Shown here: positions 53,150-64,000 of the stretch, piece by piece
Numbering within the stretch: the first letter of the stretch is position 1
Layout: every line of letters starts with the position of its first letter
Source of the DNA: Paenarthrobacter histidinolovorans
GTDB taxonomy: Bacteria > Actinomycetota > Actinomycetes > Actinomycetales > Micrococcaceae
DNA: 64,000 nucleotides
Assembly: GCF_014647595.1 (NCBI RefSeq)
Contig: NZ_BMPM01000004.1
Span: 307,763-371,762, forward strand
Direction of reading: 5' to 3'
Translations under genes and position numbers: made by a program
The notes under the pieces: generated by a model
Databases searched by the model: none
Told to the model about the DNA's origin: nothing
What the model saw: the letters and a program-made list of their open reading frames with translations, nothing else

Positions 53150-53497
53150 CCTTTCCAACGCTCCGGCCAGGACAACTTCAGCGTCCTGGCTGGAGCGTCT
53201 TTCTTTAACGTAATCCAGATGGGATTTGAAGAGTTCGTCTTCAGGACGTGGAGCGGCAGGACGTTCAGGATCCCGTGACGCAGGCATTCCGCATTTGGGG
53301 CAATCCCAGGTTTTGGGAATCTGCTCGTCGGGAAGCTTAAGAAAAACAAGCCGCGTTTCGTGTCCCTTGGCGCACCAGTAGGGAACCCGAATACGCGGCA
53401 GTTGCTCGCCCTGGCCGTGGCCACTGTGATTTCTGGGTTCAGATCCCTGGGCAACACCCACTCTGGTGCCTCGATAACCTGGCGTGCCATGAACCAT
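53102..53497 (-). CDS. rbpA: RNA polymerase-binding protein RbpA
   Basis: A 131-residue actinobacterial transcription factor that binds the principal sigma factor and core RNA polymerase. It is of the Streptomyces zinc-containing type: core-binding tail HGTPGYRGTRVGV, zinc ribbon WCAKGHE (C-x3-H) and WDCPKCG (C-x2-C), then the sigma-interacting region SHLDYVKERRS. Starting at ATG 53497 (MVHGTPG), with AGGGG upstream, matches known family starts better than the longer frame to 53533. It converges on pgl with a 48-nt overlap. Confidence 0.93.
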   Translation of the reverse strand: MVHGTPGYRGTRVGVAQGSEPRNHSGHGQGEQLPRIRVPYWCAKGHETRLVFLKLPDEQIPKTWDCPKCGMPASRDPERPAAPRPEDELFKSHLDYVKERRSSQDAEVVLAGALERLRARGILSDQLLGDT

Positions 53498-53616
53498 TTT
53501 CGAACCCCTAGCGACTCGGTGGTCGGCCGTCACGGCCCTGGAGGCTTTGCAGCCAACAGGGCCAGTCTAATGCGAGGGGCCCGACGGCGGCACTGGTAGT
53601 CGGGTGCCGATCCGGA

Positions 53617-53652
53617 CAAAAAAACAGGGAGGCTCCCGTAAAGGAACCTCCC
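53617..53652 (-). terminator. Rho-independent terminator of the gap-pgk-tpiA-secG unit
   Basis: 10-bp stem with one mismatch (53627-53636 with 53643-53652) and 6-nt loop. On the minus strand it is followed by seven T (A7 at 53618-53624 on the plus strand), directly beyond the secG stop. Confidence 0.88.
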
Positions 53653-53665
53653 CATCCGGTGGCTG

Positions 53666-53923
53666 CTAGGAGTCGCCACCCGAAGTGAAGCGCATGATGA
53701 GCCCCAACCCGATGATGACGACGCCCCAGGTGACACCAAGAATGATGGTGAAGCGGTTCAGGTTGCGCTCGGCAACGCCTGAGGAGCTCAACCCCGAGCT
53801 CATTCCGCCACCGAACATGTCGGACAAACCGCCACCACGTCCCTTGTGCAGGAGAATGAGCAGCGTCAGCAGAAGGCTGGTGATAGCCAGCAGGATCTGC
53901 AGGATGACTTGAAGAACGTCCAC
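53666..53923 (-). CDS. secG: Preprotein translocase subunit SecG
   Basis: An 85-residue membrane protein with two TM helices (ILQILLAITSLLLTLLILLH and FTIILGVTWGVVIIGLGLIM) separated by a Gly/Ser-rich loop, HKGRGGGLSDMFGGG, typical of SecG. It supports SecYE protein export. It follows tpiA on the same strand, as in many actinobacteria. Confidence 0.95.
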   Translation of the reverse strand: MDVLQVILQILLAITSLLLTLLILLHKGRGGGLSDMFGGGMSSGLSSSGVAERNLNRFTIILGVTWGVVIIGLGLIMRFTSGGDS

Positions 53924-53959
53924 GACGGCCTTTCGAAGAAGCGGAAAACGGGAGCCGGA

Positions 53960-54775
53960 CTAGTCCGTGACGAGGTGGCTCTCGAACCTGACAATGTTAG
54001 CAAATTCTGCAGGGTCCAGGCTGGCGCCACCCACAAGCAGACCATCAACATCGCTTTCAGCCATAATGGCGGCGGCGTTGTTGGCCTTGACGGAGCCCCC
54101 GTAGAGCAGGCGGGTCTTGGCTGCGACAGCGTCATCGAAAAGCACTGCGAGTTCTGCACGGATGGCGGCGCACATTTCCTGGGCATCCTCGGGGCCGGCG
54201 ACCTCACCGGTTCCAATGGCCCAGACGGGTTCGTACGCCACGACAAGTTCCGCTGCTTGCTCGGCGGTGAGGCCATCAACACCGGCCCGCAGCTGCGCAA
54301 GAGTGTGCTCGACGTGGGTGCCTGCCTGGCGGATTTCCAGCCCTTCACCCACGCAGAGGACGGGAGTGACCTCGTGGCGGAAGGCAGCCTTGACCTTGGC
54401 GTTGAGAACCTCATCCGATTCGTTGTGGATGGTCCGACGCTCGCTGTGGCCAACCAGGACATAGGAGCATCCCAGTTTGTTCAGGAACTGGCCCGAGATG
54501 TCACCCGTGTAGGCTCCCGAGTCGAACTGCGAAAGATCCTGGCCGCCGTAGACGACGTCGAGTTCGTCGCCCTGGACAAGCGTCTGGACGCCACGCAGAT
54601 CGGTGAACGGAGGGAACACGGCGACCTCAACACGGTTGTAGTCGTGCTTGGCGTCGGAGAGGGTCCACGCGAGCTTCTGCAGCAAGGTGATGCCCTGCAC
54701 GTGGTCCATGTTCATCTTCCAGTTACCGGCGATGAAGGGCTTACGGACAAAGTTTCCGTTGGCGGAGGTAGTCAC
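53960..54775 (-). CDS. tpiA: Triosephosphate isomerase
   Basis: A 271-residue TIM barrel. Active-site elements: NWKMN (Lys), VLVGHSERR (His), the catalytic Glu in [13 protein letters not shown], and the phosphate loop YGGSVKANN. It interconverts dihydroxyacetone phosphate and glyceraldehyde-3-phosphate. It lies between pgk and secG on the minus strand. Confidence 0.97.
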   Translation of the reverse strand: MTTSANGNFVRKPFIAGNWKMNMDHVQGITLLQKLAWTLSDAKHDYNRVEVAVFPPFTDLRGVQTLVQGDELDVVYGGQDLSQFDSGAYTGDISGQFLNKLGCSYVLVGHSERRTIHNESDEVLNAKVKAAFRHEVTPVLCVGEGLEIRQAGTHVEHTLAQLRAGVDGLTAEQAAELVVAYEPVWAIGTGEVAGPEDAQEMCAAIRAELAVLFDDAVAAKTRLLYGGSVKANNAAAIMAESDVDGLLVGGASLDPAEFANIVRFESHLVTD

Positions 54776-54808
54776 ATGTACTCCAAAAGAATGCGTTGGG
54801 ATGTGGAA

Positions 54809-54842
54809 CGGCCGGCAGGACGCAGTGGCGTCCTGCCGGCCG
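54809..54842 (-). other. 15-bp hairpin between pgk and tpiA
   Basis: Perfect GC-rich stem (54809-54823 with 54828-54842), 4-nt loop, only 10 bp after the pgk stop and about 33 bp before tpiA. There is no U tract on the minus strand, so it may be an mRNA stabiliser or partial terminator that sets relative pgk/tpiA levels. Confidence 0.7.
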
Positions 54843-54852
54843 GTTTGATGCT

Positions 54853-56079
54853 TTAGCGGTCCAGGACGCTCAAACCGGGAAGTTCCTTGCCTTCAAGGTA
54901 TTCCAGGCTGGCGCCACCACCTGTGGAGATGTGGCCGAACTGCGAATCCTCGAACCCGAGGGTACGGACGGCGGCAGCGGAGTCGCCGCCACCGACCACA
55001 GTGAAGGCCACGGTGTCCGTCAGTGCCTGGGCGATGGCCCGGGTGCCGTTGGCGAACGCTTCGAATTCGAAAACGCCCATGGGGCCGTTCCAGAAGACGG
55101 TCTTGGCGCCCTCAATCTGCGCGGCGAAAGCCGACGCTGATTCGGGTCCAATATCCAGGCCTATGCCGGACGCGCCGAAGGCGCTCTCCTCGATGGCATC
55201 TGCCTTGACGACCTCATGCTCGGCATCCGCTGCGAAGCGGCTGGCCACAACAACGTCCGTGGGAATAACGAAAGAGGTTCCTGCGTCGGCCGCACGCTTG
55301 AGGTAATCCTGGACAACCGGAATCTGGTCTTCTTCGAGGAGGCTGCCGGCCACCTTGTGCCCTGCTGCTGCAAGGAAGGTGAAAAGCATGCCGCCGCCCA
55401 CAAGAATCGTGTCGGCCTTGCCCAGCAGGTTCTCGATGACAGCGAGCTTGTCGGAAACCTTGGACCCACCAAGAACCACGACATACGGGCGCTGGGTATC
55501 AGTGGTCAGTTTCCGGAGGACCTCCACCTCAGTATGGACAAGGTCCCCGAGGTAGGACGGAAGCCGCGTGGCGACGTCGTAGACACTGGCGTGCTTACGG
55601 TGGACTGCACCGAAAGCATCGTCCACGAACGCTCCATTGCTGCCCGTGAGGGCAACCAGCTCATCGGCAAAGGCGCCGCGTTCGGCGTCGTCCTTGCTGG
55701 TCTCCCGGGCGTCAAAGCGGACGTTCTCCAGAACCAGTGCTTCACCGTCCTGCAGTGCAGCGGCATGCTCCTTGGCGGAGTCGCCGACTGTATCCGCGGC
55801 CAGCTGGACCTTGAAGTCCGCGAGTTCGGCAAGGCGATCCACTGCGGGCTTCAATGAGTACTTGGCTTCAGGTGCGCCCTTGGGGCGTCCGAGGTGGGCT
55901 GTCACGAGCACACGGGCACCGGCGTCCGAGAGCTTCTTGAGGACCGGGAGGGAGGCCTTGATGCGGCCGTCGTCGGTCACTGTAGAGCCGTCGAGCGGCA
56001 CATTCAGGTCACTTCTGACCAGAATGTACCGCCCGCGGACACCTTCAGCGATGAGTTCGTTGAGGGTGTGAGATGTCAT
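54853..56079 (-). CDS. pgk: Phosphoglycerate kinase
   Basis: A 408-residue glycolytic kinase making ATP from 1,3-bisphosphoglycerate. Motifs: [41 protein letters not shown] and GGGDSAAAV. It starts 10 bp after the gap stop, in the gap-pgk-tpiA-secG order. Confidence 0.97.
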   Translation of the reverse strand: MTSHTLNELIAEGVRGRYILVRSDLNVPLDGSTVTDDGRIKASLPVLKKLSDAGARVLVTAHLGRPKGAPEAKYSLKPAVDRLAELADFKVQLAADTVGDSAKEHAAALQDGEALVLENVRFDARETSKDDAERGAFADELVALTGSNGAFVDDAFGAVHRKHASVYDVATRLPSYLGDLVHTEVEVLRKLTTDTQRPYVVVLGGSKVSDKLAVIENLLGKADTILVGGGMLFTFLAAAGHKVAGSLLEEDQIPVVQDYLKRAADAGTSFVIPTDVVVASRFAADAEHEVVKADAIEESAFGASGIGLDIGPESASAFAAQIEGAKTVFWNGPMGVFEFEAFANGTRAIAQALTDTVAFTVVGGGDSAAAVRTLGFEDSQFGHISTGGGASLEYLEGKELPGLSVLDR

Positions 56080-56088
56080 GTGTCTACC

Positions 56089-57105
<1,017 letters not shown>

Positions 57106-57270
57106 TCAATCTCCTTGGTGCTCTTGCAAGCACGCCTAGTGAGTCGGATCAAAAATTTCCAACTAACAGACCCCGCACGTCGTTGGGCAGAGGTGATTAT
57201 CAGATCGGAGGGCGACCAGCCACGTTGCTGAAGGCTAACCGCCTTCCGTGATCCATCTTACGTTTAATTG

Positions 57271-57300
57271 AGCCTGCCCCCGCAACTGCGGAGGCAGGCT
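57271..57300. terminator. Hairpin between sodA and gap
   Basis: Stem formed by AGCCTGCC (57271-57278) with GGCAGGCT (57293-57300), extended inward by CCGCA/TGCGG. On the plus strand it is followed by TTTT, but both adjacent genes are on the minus strand, where it would end sodA transcription with a weaker U tract. Confidence 0.6.
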
Positions 57301-57370
57301 TTTCAGCATTTCGCCCCAATTCACGCCAAAAGTGACTTTTGTTACATCGGCGTGAACCGGAGCTCACCAG

Positions 57371-57994
57371 CTACAGGACGATGAGGCCCGTGGCGTTGGT
57401 GCGTGCTGCTTCGAAGCGCTTGGCGACATCGGCCCAGTTGGCGATGTTCCAGAATGCCTTGACGTAGTCAGCCTTGACGTTGACGTAGTCCAGGTAGAAG
57501 GCGTGCTCCCACATGTCCAGCATCAGCAGCGGGGTGGTGCCAACAGCTACGTTGCCCTGCTGGTCGTAGAGCTGCTCAATAAGCAGGTTTCCACCGATGG
57601 GCTCGTAGGCCAGGAAGGCCCAGCCGGAGCCCTGCAGGCCCAGCGCGGCAGCGGTGAACTGGGCGCGGAAAGCATCGAACGAGCCGAAGGCGTCGTCGAT
57701 GGCGGCAGCCAGCTCACCCTCGGGCTTGTCGCCGCCATCCGGGGAGATGTTGTTCCAGAACACGGAGTGGTTGATGTGGCCGCCGGTGTGGAACGCGAGG
57801 TCCTTGGAGAGGCGGTTGATGTTGGCGAAGTCACCCTTGTCGCGGGCTTCCGCGAGCTGGGCGAGGGCGTTGTTGGCGCCTGCAACGTAGGCAGCGTGGT
57901 GCTTGCTGTGGTGCAGCTCCATGATCTTCGCCGAAATGTGCGGCTCAAGTGCTGCGTAGTCGTAGCCGAGCTCGGGCAGAACGTACTCTGTCAC
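57371..57994 (-). CDS. sodA: Superoxide dismutase (Mn/Fe type)
   Basis: A 207-residue enzyme from GTG 57994 ([11 protein letters not shown]). A GGAGG sequence 5 nt upstream decides this start over the upstream in-frame TTG, which falls in the ribosome-binding site itself. Metal ligands: His in MELHHSKHH, His in HINHSVFW, and Asp and His in [13 protein letters not shown]. Residues around the second shell (GGNLLIEQ, WGxLxx-type Gly) do not let me choose Mn or Fe. It is monocistronic. Confidence 0.95.
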   Translation of the reverse strand: MTEYVLPELGYDYAALEPHISAKIMELHHSKHHAAYVAGANNALAQLAEARDKGDFANINRLSKDLAFHTGGHINHSVFWNNISPDGGDKPEGELAAAIDDAFGSFDAFRAQFTAAALGLQGSGWAFLAYEPIGGNLLIEQLYDQQGNVAVGTTPLLMLDMWEHAFYLDYVNVKADYVKAFWNIANWADVAKRFEAARTNATGLIVL

Positions 57995-58169
57995 GAAATC
58001 CTCCAATGTAGTGGACTAACGTCCGGTTTGGTAACTCTCGTTATGTTCATCCGACCGGCGGACCAGCCGGAAATCCTTGGGGAAGATAACTGCTCTTGCC
58101 TCCACCGGGGTCAACCAGCAGTTGCCTCGCAGTATTTCCTCCACACTTTCCCGATTCTATGGGTGCTTA

Positions 58170-59150
58170 CTACTCGTCCATCATTTCGGGAGTCACATTT
58201 GCCTCAGTCCCGGGAATTCCGAGGTCCAAAGCACGCTTGTCGGCCATGGCCAGAAGACGGCGGATGCGCCCCGCAATGGCGTCCTTGGTCATCGGCGGGT
58301 CCGCAAGCCGGCCCAGTTCATCCAGGCTGGCCTGCTTGTGGGCTACGCGCAGCTCCCCCGCGTACTTAAGGTGGTCCGGGACGTCGTCGCCCAGAATCTC
58401 AAGGGCCCGGTCCACCCTGGCGCCGGCCGCCACGGCGGCCTGGGCCGAGCGGCGCAGGTTGGCGTCGTCAAAGTTGGCCAGCCTGTTGGCGGTGGCCCGC
58501 ACTTCCTTCCGCATCCGGCGTTCCTCCCAGACCATGAGGGCATCATGGGCCCCCATTCTGGTCAGCAGGGCAGCGATGGTGTCTCCGTCGCGGATGACCA
58601 CCCGGTCCACGCCGCGTACTTCGCGTGCCTTCGCCTGGATGCCCAGACGGCGGGCAGCGCCCACCAGCGCAAGCGCGGACTCGGGGCCCGGGCACGTCAC
58701 TTCCAGGGACGAGGACCGCCCCGGTTCGGTGAGGGAACCGTGGGCAAGGAAGGCTCCGCGCCACACTGCCTCAGCGTCAGCGGCTGAACCGTTGACTACC
58801 ACTGACGGAAGGCCACGCACAGGCCGTCCACGCCCATCCAGGAGGCCTGTCTGACGCGCCAAAGCCTCCCCGTCACGCACCACGCGGACTACGTAGCGGC
58901 TACCGCGCCGCAAACCGCCCCCGGACACCACGATGATTTCGCTCTGGTGCCCGTAGACCTCTGCGATCGCGGCGCGCAGGCGCCGTGCCGTCGAAGCGAG
59001 GTCGACCTCAGCCTCAATAACGATCCGGCCGGAGATGATGTGCAGGCCGCCGGCGAAGCGCAGCATTGCCGAGACTTCAGCCTTGCGGACCGAAGATTTC
59101 TTGATGTCCAGCCGGGACAGTTCGTCCTTGACCGACGCAGTAAGTGCCAT
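58170..59150 (-). CDS. whiA: WhiA sporulation/cell-division regulator
   Basis: A 326-residue protein with an N-terminal degenerate LAGLIDADG homing-endonuclease-like fold ([19 protein letters not shown]) and a C-terminal helix-turn-helix (residues 250-310, [28 protein letters not shown] region). In Streptomyces it acts with WhiB at sporulation genes; in non-sporulating actinobacteria it affects cell division. It is last in the rapZ-yvcK-whiA series, 9 bp after the yvcK stop. Confidence 0.95.
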   Translation of the reverse strand: MALTASVKDELSRLDIKKSSVRKAEVSAMLRFAGGLHIISGRIVIEAEVDLASTARRLRAAIAEVYGHQSEIIVVSGGGLRRGSRYVVRVVRDGEALARQTGLLDGRGRPVRGLPSVVVNGSAADAEAVWRGAFLAHGSLTEPGRSSSLEVTCPGPESALALVGAARRLGIQAKAREVRGVDRVVIRDGDTIAALLTRMGAHDALMVWEERRMRKEVRATANRLANFDDANLRRSAQAAVAAGARVDRALEILGDDVPDHLKYAGELRVAHKQASLDELGRLADPPMTKDAIAGRIRRLLAMADKRALDLGIPGTEANVTPEMMDE

Positions 59151-59159
59151 CGCGTATTC

Positions 59160-60179
59160 CTAACTGTTCCCGAAAATATCGTGGTAAGCCGCTGCCAGCA
59201 GCAATGGGTCATGGACTGGGCGGCGCCTCGACGCCCCTACTCTACCCAACACCACTTCGGCCCCAATCATCCCGGCAGCCTTTTCAAATGCCTTGAGGTC
59301 CTGGATTGCGGCAGGGTCGGCAAGCACCACGTCCACGCTGAACTCCGGAGCGTAGCGTCGAAGGACGTCCAGGTGGTCTGCGGCAGTCATGCCGGAGGTC
59401 TCCTTGGTCTCCACGTCCAGGTTCATGGTCAGGCAGCGTTTGGCCGCAGTATCACCGAGCGCCTGCCGCAGCTCGGGAAGCAGCAAGTGGGGCAACACAG
59501 AGGTGTACCAGGAACCGGGTCCAAGGATGACCCAGTCGGCGAGTTCGATCGCTGTGAGTGCTTCCGTGCAGGCCGGGGCGTCCTCGGGAAAGAGCTTGAC
59601 CTCTTCGAGTTTGCCCGCGACGGCGCACTTCGCTTGCCCGCGCACAGTCTGCAGCTCGTGGCTGCCGTCGGGAAGCTCCTTGCGCGCCTTTCCCTCGATG
59701 GTCAACGGAATGCTGGACATCGGAAGCACCTGGCCGCGGGCGCCCAGAAGCGCCCCGGCCCATTTGAGGCCCGCGACGGTATCCCCCAGGAGTTCCCAGA
59801 GCGTAACGATGAGGAGGTTGCCCATGGCGTGGTTATCCAACGAGCCGCCCTTGGTCTTGCCGCCGGCGTCGAAACGATGCTGCATGACATCGCGCCAGGT
59901 GCGGCCCCAGTCGGTGTCGTCGCAGAGGGCGCTTAGCGCCATCCGCAGGTCCCCGGGCGGGAGGACACCGTACTCCTCACGCAGACGCCCGGACGATCCG
60001 CCGTCGTCTGCCACTGTGACAATGGCAGTCAGTTCCGAGGTGAGCAGCCGCAGGGCCGAAAGCGACGCCGCCAGACCGTGCCCGCCACCAAGAGCCACGA
60101 CGGACGGGCTCTTGTTCTGCTGGCTGCCGGGCACTCCCTTGGGCGGAATCAGGGGCAGTGGGCCCGTCAGGACACCCAC
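59160..60179 (-). CDS. yvcK: YvcK/CofD-like gluconeogenesis and morphology factor
   Basis: A 339-residue Rossmann-like protein: VALGGGHGLAASL, ADDGGSSGRLR, and DNHAMGNLLIVTL. B. subtilis and mycobacterial homologues (YvcK/CuvA) bind UDP-sugars and are needed for growth on gluconeogenic carbon and normal cell shape. It starts at GTG overlapping the rapZ stop by one base (TAGTG). Confidence 0.93.
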   Translation of the reverse strand: MGVLTGPLPLIPPKGVPGSQQNKSPSVVALGGGHGLAASLSALRLLTSELTAIVTVADDGGSSGRLREEYGVLPPGDLRMALSALCDDTDWGRTWRDVMQHRFDAGGKTKGGSLDNHAMGNLLIVTLWELLGDTVAGLKWAGALLGARGQVLPMSSIPLTIEGKARKELPDGSHELQTVRGQAKCAVAGKLEEVKLFPEDAPACTEALTAIELADWVILGPGSWYTSVLPHLLLPELRQALGDTAAKRCLTMNLDVETKETSGMTAADHLDVLRRYAPEFSVDVVLADPAAIQDLKAFEKAAGMIGAEVVLGRVGASRRRPVHDPLLLAAAYHDIFGNS

Positions 60180-61102
60180 TACTCACGTCCCAGGTCGCGG
60201 TGGGTGGTGGTGACAGTCACGCGCGGAAATTGGGCCAGGCGCTTGGAAAGCTCGACGGCGACAGCCACCGAACGGTGCTTTCCTCCGGTGCAGCCAACGG
60301 CCAAGGTGGCGTAGTGCTTGTTCTCCTGGCGGTAGCCGTCAAGGACAGGCTCCAGTGCCCGGACATACCGGTCCACGAATTCCTGCACACCCTCCGCACC
60401 GAGCACGTAGTCGCTCACGTCCTCGTCAAGGCCGGTGTGGGGACGGAGCTGGGGAACCCAATGGGGATTGGGAATGAAGCGGGCATCGGCCACGAAGTTT
60501 GCGTCGACGGGCAGTCCGTATTTGAAACCGAAACTCATGACGTTGAGCCGAAGGGTTACCGGTCCCGTGTCGCTGAAAAGTTCCGTGATCGCGGTCGCCA
60601 GGCCGTGGACGTTGAACTCGGAGGTGTCCAGTACGACGTCGGCGTGCTCGCGCAGTTCCCGCAGGACCTCACGCTCGATGCCGATCCCGTCGAGGATGCG
60701 CCCGCCGCCCTGCAGCGGGTGCGGGCGCCTGCCCTGCTCAAACCGGCGGACGAGAACGTCGTCATTGGCATCGAGGAAAAGTACGCGGAAAGTAATCCCG
60801 CTGGCGCTCAAGGCGCCCAGGGCCGTCTGGATGTCCGTGAAGAGATCCTTGCTCCGGACATCCACCACCACCGCCAGTTTGGGAATGGACTTGGGGGCGT
60901 GAGAGACGATCTCAGCCAAGGTGCCCAGCATCTGCGGAGGCAGGTTGTCCACCACGTACCAGCCGTGGTCCTCAAGGGCATCGGAGGCAGTGCTGCGCCC
61001 CGCTCCCGACATGCCGGTGACGACCAAAAGCTCCGCCTCCGGTGGCTTGACTGGCGTCAGGCCGTCCTGCTCCGTGCCGGACCCAGCCATTGCCTCATCC
61101 AT
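60179..61102 (-). CDS. rapZ: RNase adapter/nucleotide-binding protein RapZ
   Basis: About 307 residues from ATG 61102 (MDEAMAGSG), preceded by GGGG; ATG 61132 is an alternative. It has a P-loop ([12 protein letters not shown]), [14 protein letters not shown], and a C-terminal [12 protein letters not shown] and CTGGKHRSV domain. In E. coli it controls amino-sugar synthesis through small RNAs; in actinobacteria its role is unclear. It is part of the conserved uvrC-rapZ-yvcK-whiA series. Confidence 0.92.
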   Translation of the reverse strand: MDEAMAGSGTEQDGLTPVKPPEAELLVVTGMSGAGRSTASDALEDHGWYVVDNLPPQMLGTLAEIVSHAPKSIPKLAVVVDVRSKDLFTDIQTALGALSASGITFRVLFLDANDDVLVRRFEQGRRPHPLQGGGRILDGIGIEREVLRELREHADVVLDTSEFNVHGLATAITELFSDTGPVTLRLNVMSFGFKYGLPVDANFVADARFIPNPHWVPQLRPHTGLDEDVSDYVLGAEGVQEFVDRYVRALEPVLDGYRQENKHYATLAVGCTGGKHRSVAVAVELSKRLAQFPRVTVTTTHRDLGRE

Positions 61103-61217
61103 CAGTTGTCCCCGTTTCCTCGGAAGTGTCATAGCTGCCTGTGCCACCCGCCGGACACGGCGGAGCACCCTTGGCCGCAACACCGTAGTTGCCGCAGCGG
61201 CCAAGTTCTTACCCTAG

Positions 61218-63233
61218 CTAAGATTCGATGATTTCGCCGGTTGTCATGTTCACTGCAGGGACGGTCTCCGCGTCCACGGCCGTGGAGCCCAGGTGCTGGA
61301 CCACGGCAGCGGCCAGGGCGGGACCGATGCCCTTGGCGGACGTCAGTTCCTCCACTGAGGCCGCCTTGATTTTCTTGAGCGACCCAAAGTGCGCCACGAG
61401 CGCCTTGCGCTTGGCTTCGCCCAGGCCGGGGACCCCGTCGAGGACCGATACTGTCATGGCCTTGCCGCGTTTTTGCCGGTGGAAAGTGATGGCGAACCTG
61501 TGGGCTTCATCGCGGATGCGCTGAAGGAGATACAGCCCTTGGGAAGTCCGCGGCAGGATGACCGGGAAGTCACTGTCGGGAAGCCAGACTTCCTCCAGGC
61601 GCTTGGCGAGGCCTACGACGTAAACGTCGTCGATGCCCAGTTCGGCGAGGGCGCGCGCGGCTGCGTTCACCTGCGGCTGGCCGCCGTCAACCACCACGAG
61701 GTTGGGTGGGTAGGCGAACTTGGCCTTGGGCGCCGGGACAGTGGCATCCGACGCCGATGGGTCCGTCATGCCGCTGGACGCGGACCTGGTGGGGTTGACG
61801 ATCTCGCCCGACACCACTGGTACCTGGGCGGCTTTGTCCGTCAGGTAGTGCCTGAACCGCCGTGTCAGGACGTCGTGCATTGCCGCGGTGTCATCGGCAG
61901 CGGCGGCGCCGGTGATGGAGAACTTGCGGTAGTCGGCCTTCTTGGGAAGTCCGTCTTCGACCACCACCATGGAAGCCACCACGTTGGTTCCCTGGACATG
62001 GGAGATATCGAAGCACTCGATGCGCAGCAGGGGAACCGGAATATCCAAGGCTTCCTGGAGTTCCTGGAGCGCGAGGGACCGGACGGTAATGTCACCCGCG
62101 CGGCGTGTCTTGTGGAGTTTGAGTGCTTGTTCTGCATTTTCGCGGACCGTGGACATCAAAGCTGCCTTGTCTCCACGCTGCGGAACCCGGATGTCCACCT
62201 TGGCCCCACGCAGTCCCCCGAGCCATTCGGTCAGTTCCGCATGGTTGCTGGGGTTCTCCGGAACCAGGACTTCCCGGGGGATCCGGCCCTGGACCTCGCT
62301 GTCTTCCCCGTAAACCTGCTGCAGAAGGTGTTCAATCAGTTCCGGAGTGGTGGCATCCTCAACCTTCTCCACGACCCAACCGCGCTGGCCACGGACCCGG
62401 CCTCCCCGGACGTGGAAAACCTGGACCGACGCTTCCAGTTCGTCATCATGCAATGCGAAGACGTCGGCATCCGTGTCCTCTGCAAGGACCACGGCGTTGC
62501 GCTCAAAGACCTTGCGCAACGCAATGATGTCATCACGGAGCCCGGCAGCACGCTCGTAATCGAGCTCCGCCACGGCGGCCGCCATGTCCTTTTCCAGGCG
62601 GCTGATGAAGCGTTTGGCCTCGCCGCCCATGAAGGAACAAAAATCCTCGGCCAGCCCCCGATGCTCGTCAGGAGTCACCCGGCCCACGCAGGGTGCAGAG
62701 CATTTGTCGATGTACCCCAGCAGGCAGGGCCGTCCGCTGGCCTCGGCCCGCTTGAAGACGCCCTGGCTGCAGCTTCGGACCGGGAATACCCTGAGGAGCG
62801 TGTCCATGGTTTCCCGGATGGCTCCTGCCGTATAGGGCCCGAAGTAACGGGTGCCCTTCCTGCGTTCGCCACGCATTACCTGCACCCGGGGAAACTTTTC
62901 GCCCATGGTCACGGCCAGGTAGGGGTAGGTTTTGTCGTCGCGGAAAACCACATTGAACCGAGGCTTGAATTCCTTGATCCAGGTGTACTCAAGCTGCAGG
63001 GATTCCAGCTCGCTGCCCACAACAGTCCATTCAACGCTGCTGGCTGCATGGACCATCGCATGGGTCTTCGGCAGCAGCCCCGCAGGGTTGGCAAAGTAGG
63101 AGTTCAGCCGTGAACGGAGGTTTTTCGCTTTGCCCACGTAGATGACCCGGCCATGGGGGTCACGGAAGCGGTAAACGCCCGGGGTAGTGGGAATTTCACC
63201 GGTCCGGGGTCGGTACGTTGATGGATCTGCCAC
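61218..63233 (-). CDS. uvrC: Excinuclease ABC subunit C
   Basis: A 671-residue nucleotide-excision repair nuclease. It has a GIY-YIG domain ([21 protein letters not shown]), Cys motif [15 protein letters not shown], a UVR helical segment near 210, an RNase H-like C-terminal nuclease domain ([29 protein letters not shown]) and a final helix-hairpin-helix. It cuts on both sides of the lesion with UvrAB. Length and order are normal. Confidence 0.97.
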   Translation of the reverse strand: MADPSTYRPRTGEIPTTPGVYRFRDPHGRVIYVGKAKNLRSRLNSYFANPAGLLPKTHAMVHAASSVEWTVVGSELESLQLEYTWIKEFKPRFNVVFRDDKTYPYLAVTMGEKFPRVQVMRGERRKGTRYFGPYTAGAIRETMDTLLRVFPVRSCSQGVFKRAEASGRPCLLGYIDKCSAPCVGRVTPDEHRGLAEDFCSFMGGEAKRFISRLEKDMAAAVAELDYERAAGLRDDIIALRKVFERNAVVLAEDTDADVFALHDDELEASVQVFHVRGGRVRGQRGWVVEKVEDATTPELIEHLLQQVYGEDSEVQGRIPREVLVPENPSNHAELTEWLGGLRGAKVDIRVPQRGDKAALMSTVRENAEQALKLHKTRRAGDITVRSLALQELQEALDIPVPLLRIECFDISHVQGTNVVASMVVVEDGLPKKADYRKFSITGAAAADDTAAMHDVLTRRFRHYLTDKAAQVPVVSGEIVNPTRSASSGMTDPSASDATVPAPKAKFAYPPNLVVVDGGQPQVNAAARALAELGIDDVYVVGLAKRLEEVWLPDSDFPVILPRTSQGLYLLQRIRDEAHRFAITFHRQKRGKAMTVSVLDGVPGLGEAKRKALVAHFGSLKKIKAASVEELTSAKGIGPALAAAVVQHLGSTAVDAETVPAVNMTTGEIIES

Positions 63234-63290
63234 ACGTCCAGTCTAGTGAACCGGACTGGTTGTTAAACGCCAGTACGGTGCGCCGGGAGC

Positions 63291-63959
63291 CTAGTCCACG
63301 GACTTGCTCTGGTTGTAACTGGCCGAACGTTCCTGCCCACTGAGCAGTGCGATGGCGTCCATGATCTTGTCCGTGACCTCCCGGCGCGCCGGCAGGGAAT
63401 GGTCCGGGCCCGTTTTGTCGAAGTAGAGCGGCTCGCCCACCTTCATGGTGAAGTGCTGTGGGCGGACGGCGTTCTTGTCCGCAGGCTGCAGCTTTTCCGT
63501 GCCGATGAGGCCAACGGGTATCACGGGGGCGCCCGTGGTCAAGGCCAGCCAGCCTACTCCGGTGCGGCCCCGGTAAAGGATCCCATCCCGGGAGCGGGTG
63601 CCCTCGGGATAGATTCCGATGCCTTTCCCCGCTTCGAGAATGTCCAGGAGGGTCTTGAGCGCCTGCACACTGGCTGCCTGCTCGCCGCGTTCGACGGGAA
63701 TGGAACCAACGGCCTCAAAGAAGGACTTCATCACGGCGCCCTTGACGCCTTTGGTGGTGAAGTACTCAGCCTTGGCGAAGAACGCAACCGGCCGTGGCAT
63801 CAGGGCCTGGACGATGACGCTGTCCAAAAAGGAAAGATGGTTGGGGGCAACGATGAAGGGTCCGCTTTTGGGGACATTTTCAAGTCCGATGACCGTTGGA
63901 CGGCATGTGGACGAAATCAGTCCGCGGGTTGTCCACCGGATCGCATCAAAGACTGCCAT
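63291..63959 (-). CDS. 1-acyl-sn-glycerol-3-phosphate acyltransferase (PlsC family)
   Basis: A 222-residue membrane-associated acyltransferase for phosphatidic acid synthesis. It starts at ATG 63959 (MAVFDAIRW) with GAGG 9 nt upstream; the frame stays open towards the window end but has no better start. Motifs: NHLSFLDS (HX4D variant, catalytic His/Asp), the hydrophobic stretch after it, and YPEGTRSRDG. It may be the first gene of the minus-strand series leading to uvrC (57-bp gap). Confidence 0.9.
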   Translation of the reverse strand: MAVFDAIRWTTRGLISSTCRPTVIGLENVPKSGPFIVAPNHLSFLDSVIVQALMPRPVAFFAKAEYFTTKGVKGAVMKSFFEAVGSIPVERGEQAASVQALKTLLDILEAGKGIGIYPEGTRSRDGILYRGRTGVGWLALTTGAPVIPVGLIGTEKLQPADKNAVRPQHFTMKVGEPLYFDKTGPDHSLPARREVTDKIMDAIALLSGQERSASYNQSKSVD

Positions 63960-64000
63960 CGTTTTGTACCTCGCTAAGGGCCGCCGCACGGACAGCATCA

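Noticed and set aside
61389..63113. 574-codon open frame antisense to uvrC
   Set aside because: Shadow of uvrC with no ribosome binding site or recognisable motif.

Overview
The window is a high-GC, gene-dense chromosomal segment from a Gram-positive actinobacterium, most probably of the Micrococcaceae (Arthrobacter/Paenarthrobacter type). The grounds are: actinobacterial markers (WhiA, a zinc-ribbon RbpA, OpcA, DUF3099, a Suf operon led by SufR, heme A synthase beside a two-gene ABC transporter), frequent GTG/TTG starts, and protein sequences that look like that family. No rRNA, tRNA, CRISPR array, prophage or intact insertion sequence was seen. The genus is an inference from recalled family resemblance, not from a search.

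Layout. 1-6.3 kb: 3' end of glgC, an unusual zinc-finger/SDR protein, then a minus-strand operon of ATP-grasp, alpha-E and transglutaminase proteins. 6.3-16.6 kb: a YeiH-type exporter, aminopeptidase N, a hydrolase divergent from a WYL regulator, a lipoate ligase-like protein, L31 type B, a TrmH methyltransferase, a TauE exporter, an ABC ATPase and serB. 16.6-19.4 kb: a sparse accessory stretch with a frameshifted roadblock-like gene and an orphan sugar-type ABC ATPase. 19.4-24.9 kb: two SDR genes (one fabG), the DUF3099-small protein-SURF1-YbaK operon and an ABC-F protein. 25-29.8 kb: bioYMN biotin uptake genes converging on a thiolase/acyl-CoA ligase pair. 29.8-30.7 kb: a zinc metallopeptidase.

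30.8-63.2 kb follows the old actinobacterial backbone known from Mycobacterium tuberculosis (roughly Rv1466 to Rv1420): sufT-sufC-Rieske-sufD-sufB-sufR, ABC transporter plus ctaA, ctaB, then tkt-tal-pgi-zwf-opcA-pgl (pentose phosphate pathway), rbpA, secG-tpiA-pgk-gap (lower glycolysis), sodA, whiA-yvcK-rapZ-uvrC and an acyltransferase. The main break in it is a four-gene minus-strand cassette between ctaA and ctaB (38.8-43.2 kb) encoding a MacB-like exporter, a membrane fusion protein with a peptidoglycan-binding domain, a lipoprotein and a secreted I36-like inhibitor.

The points most worth following up are that cassette, the biotin-linked thiolase/ligase pair, the ATP-grasp/alpha-E/transglutaminase operon, the one-sided active sites of the orphan ABC ATPase, the frameshifted roadblock gene beside it, the atypical zinc-finger SDR, and mutually exclusive inverted repeats in the tkt leader.
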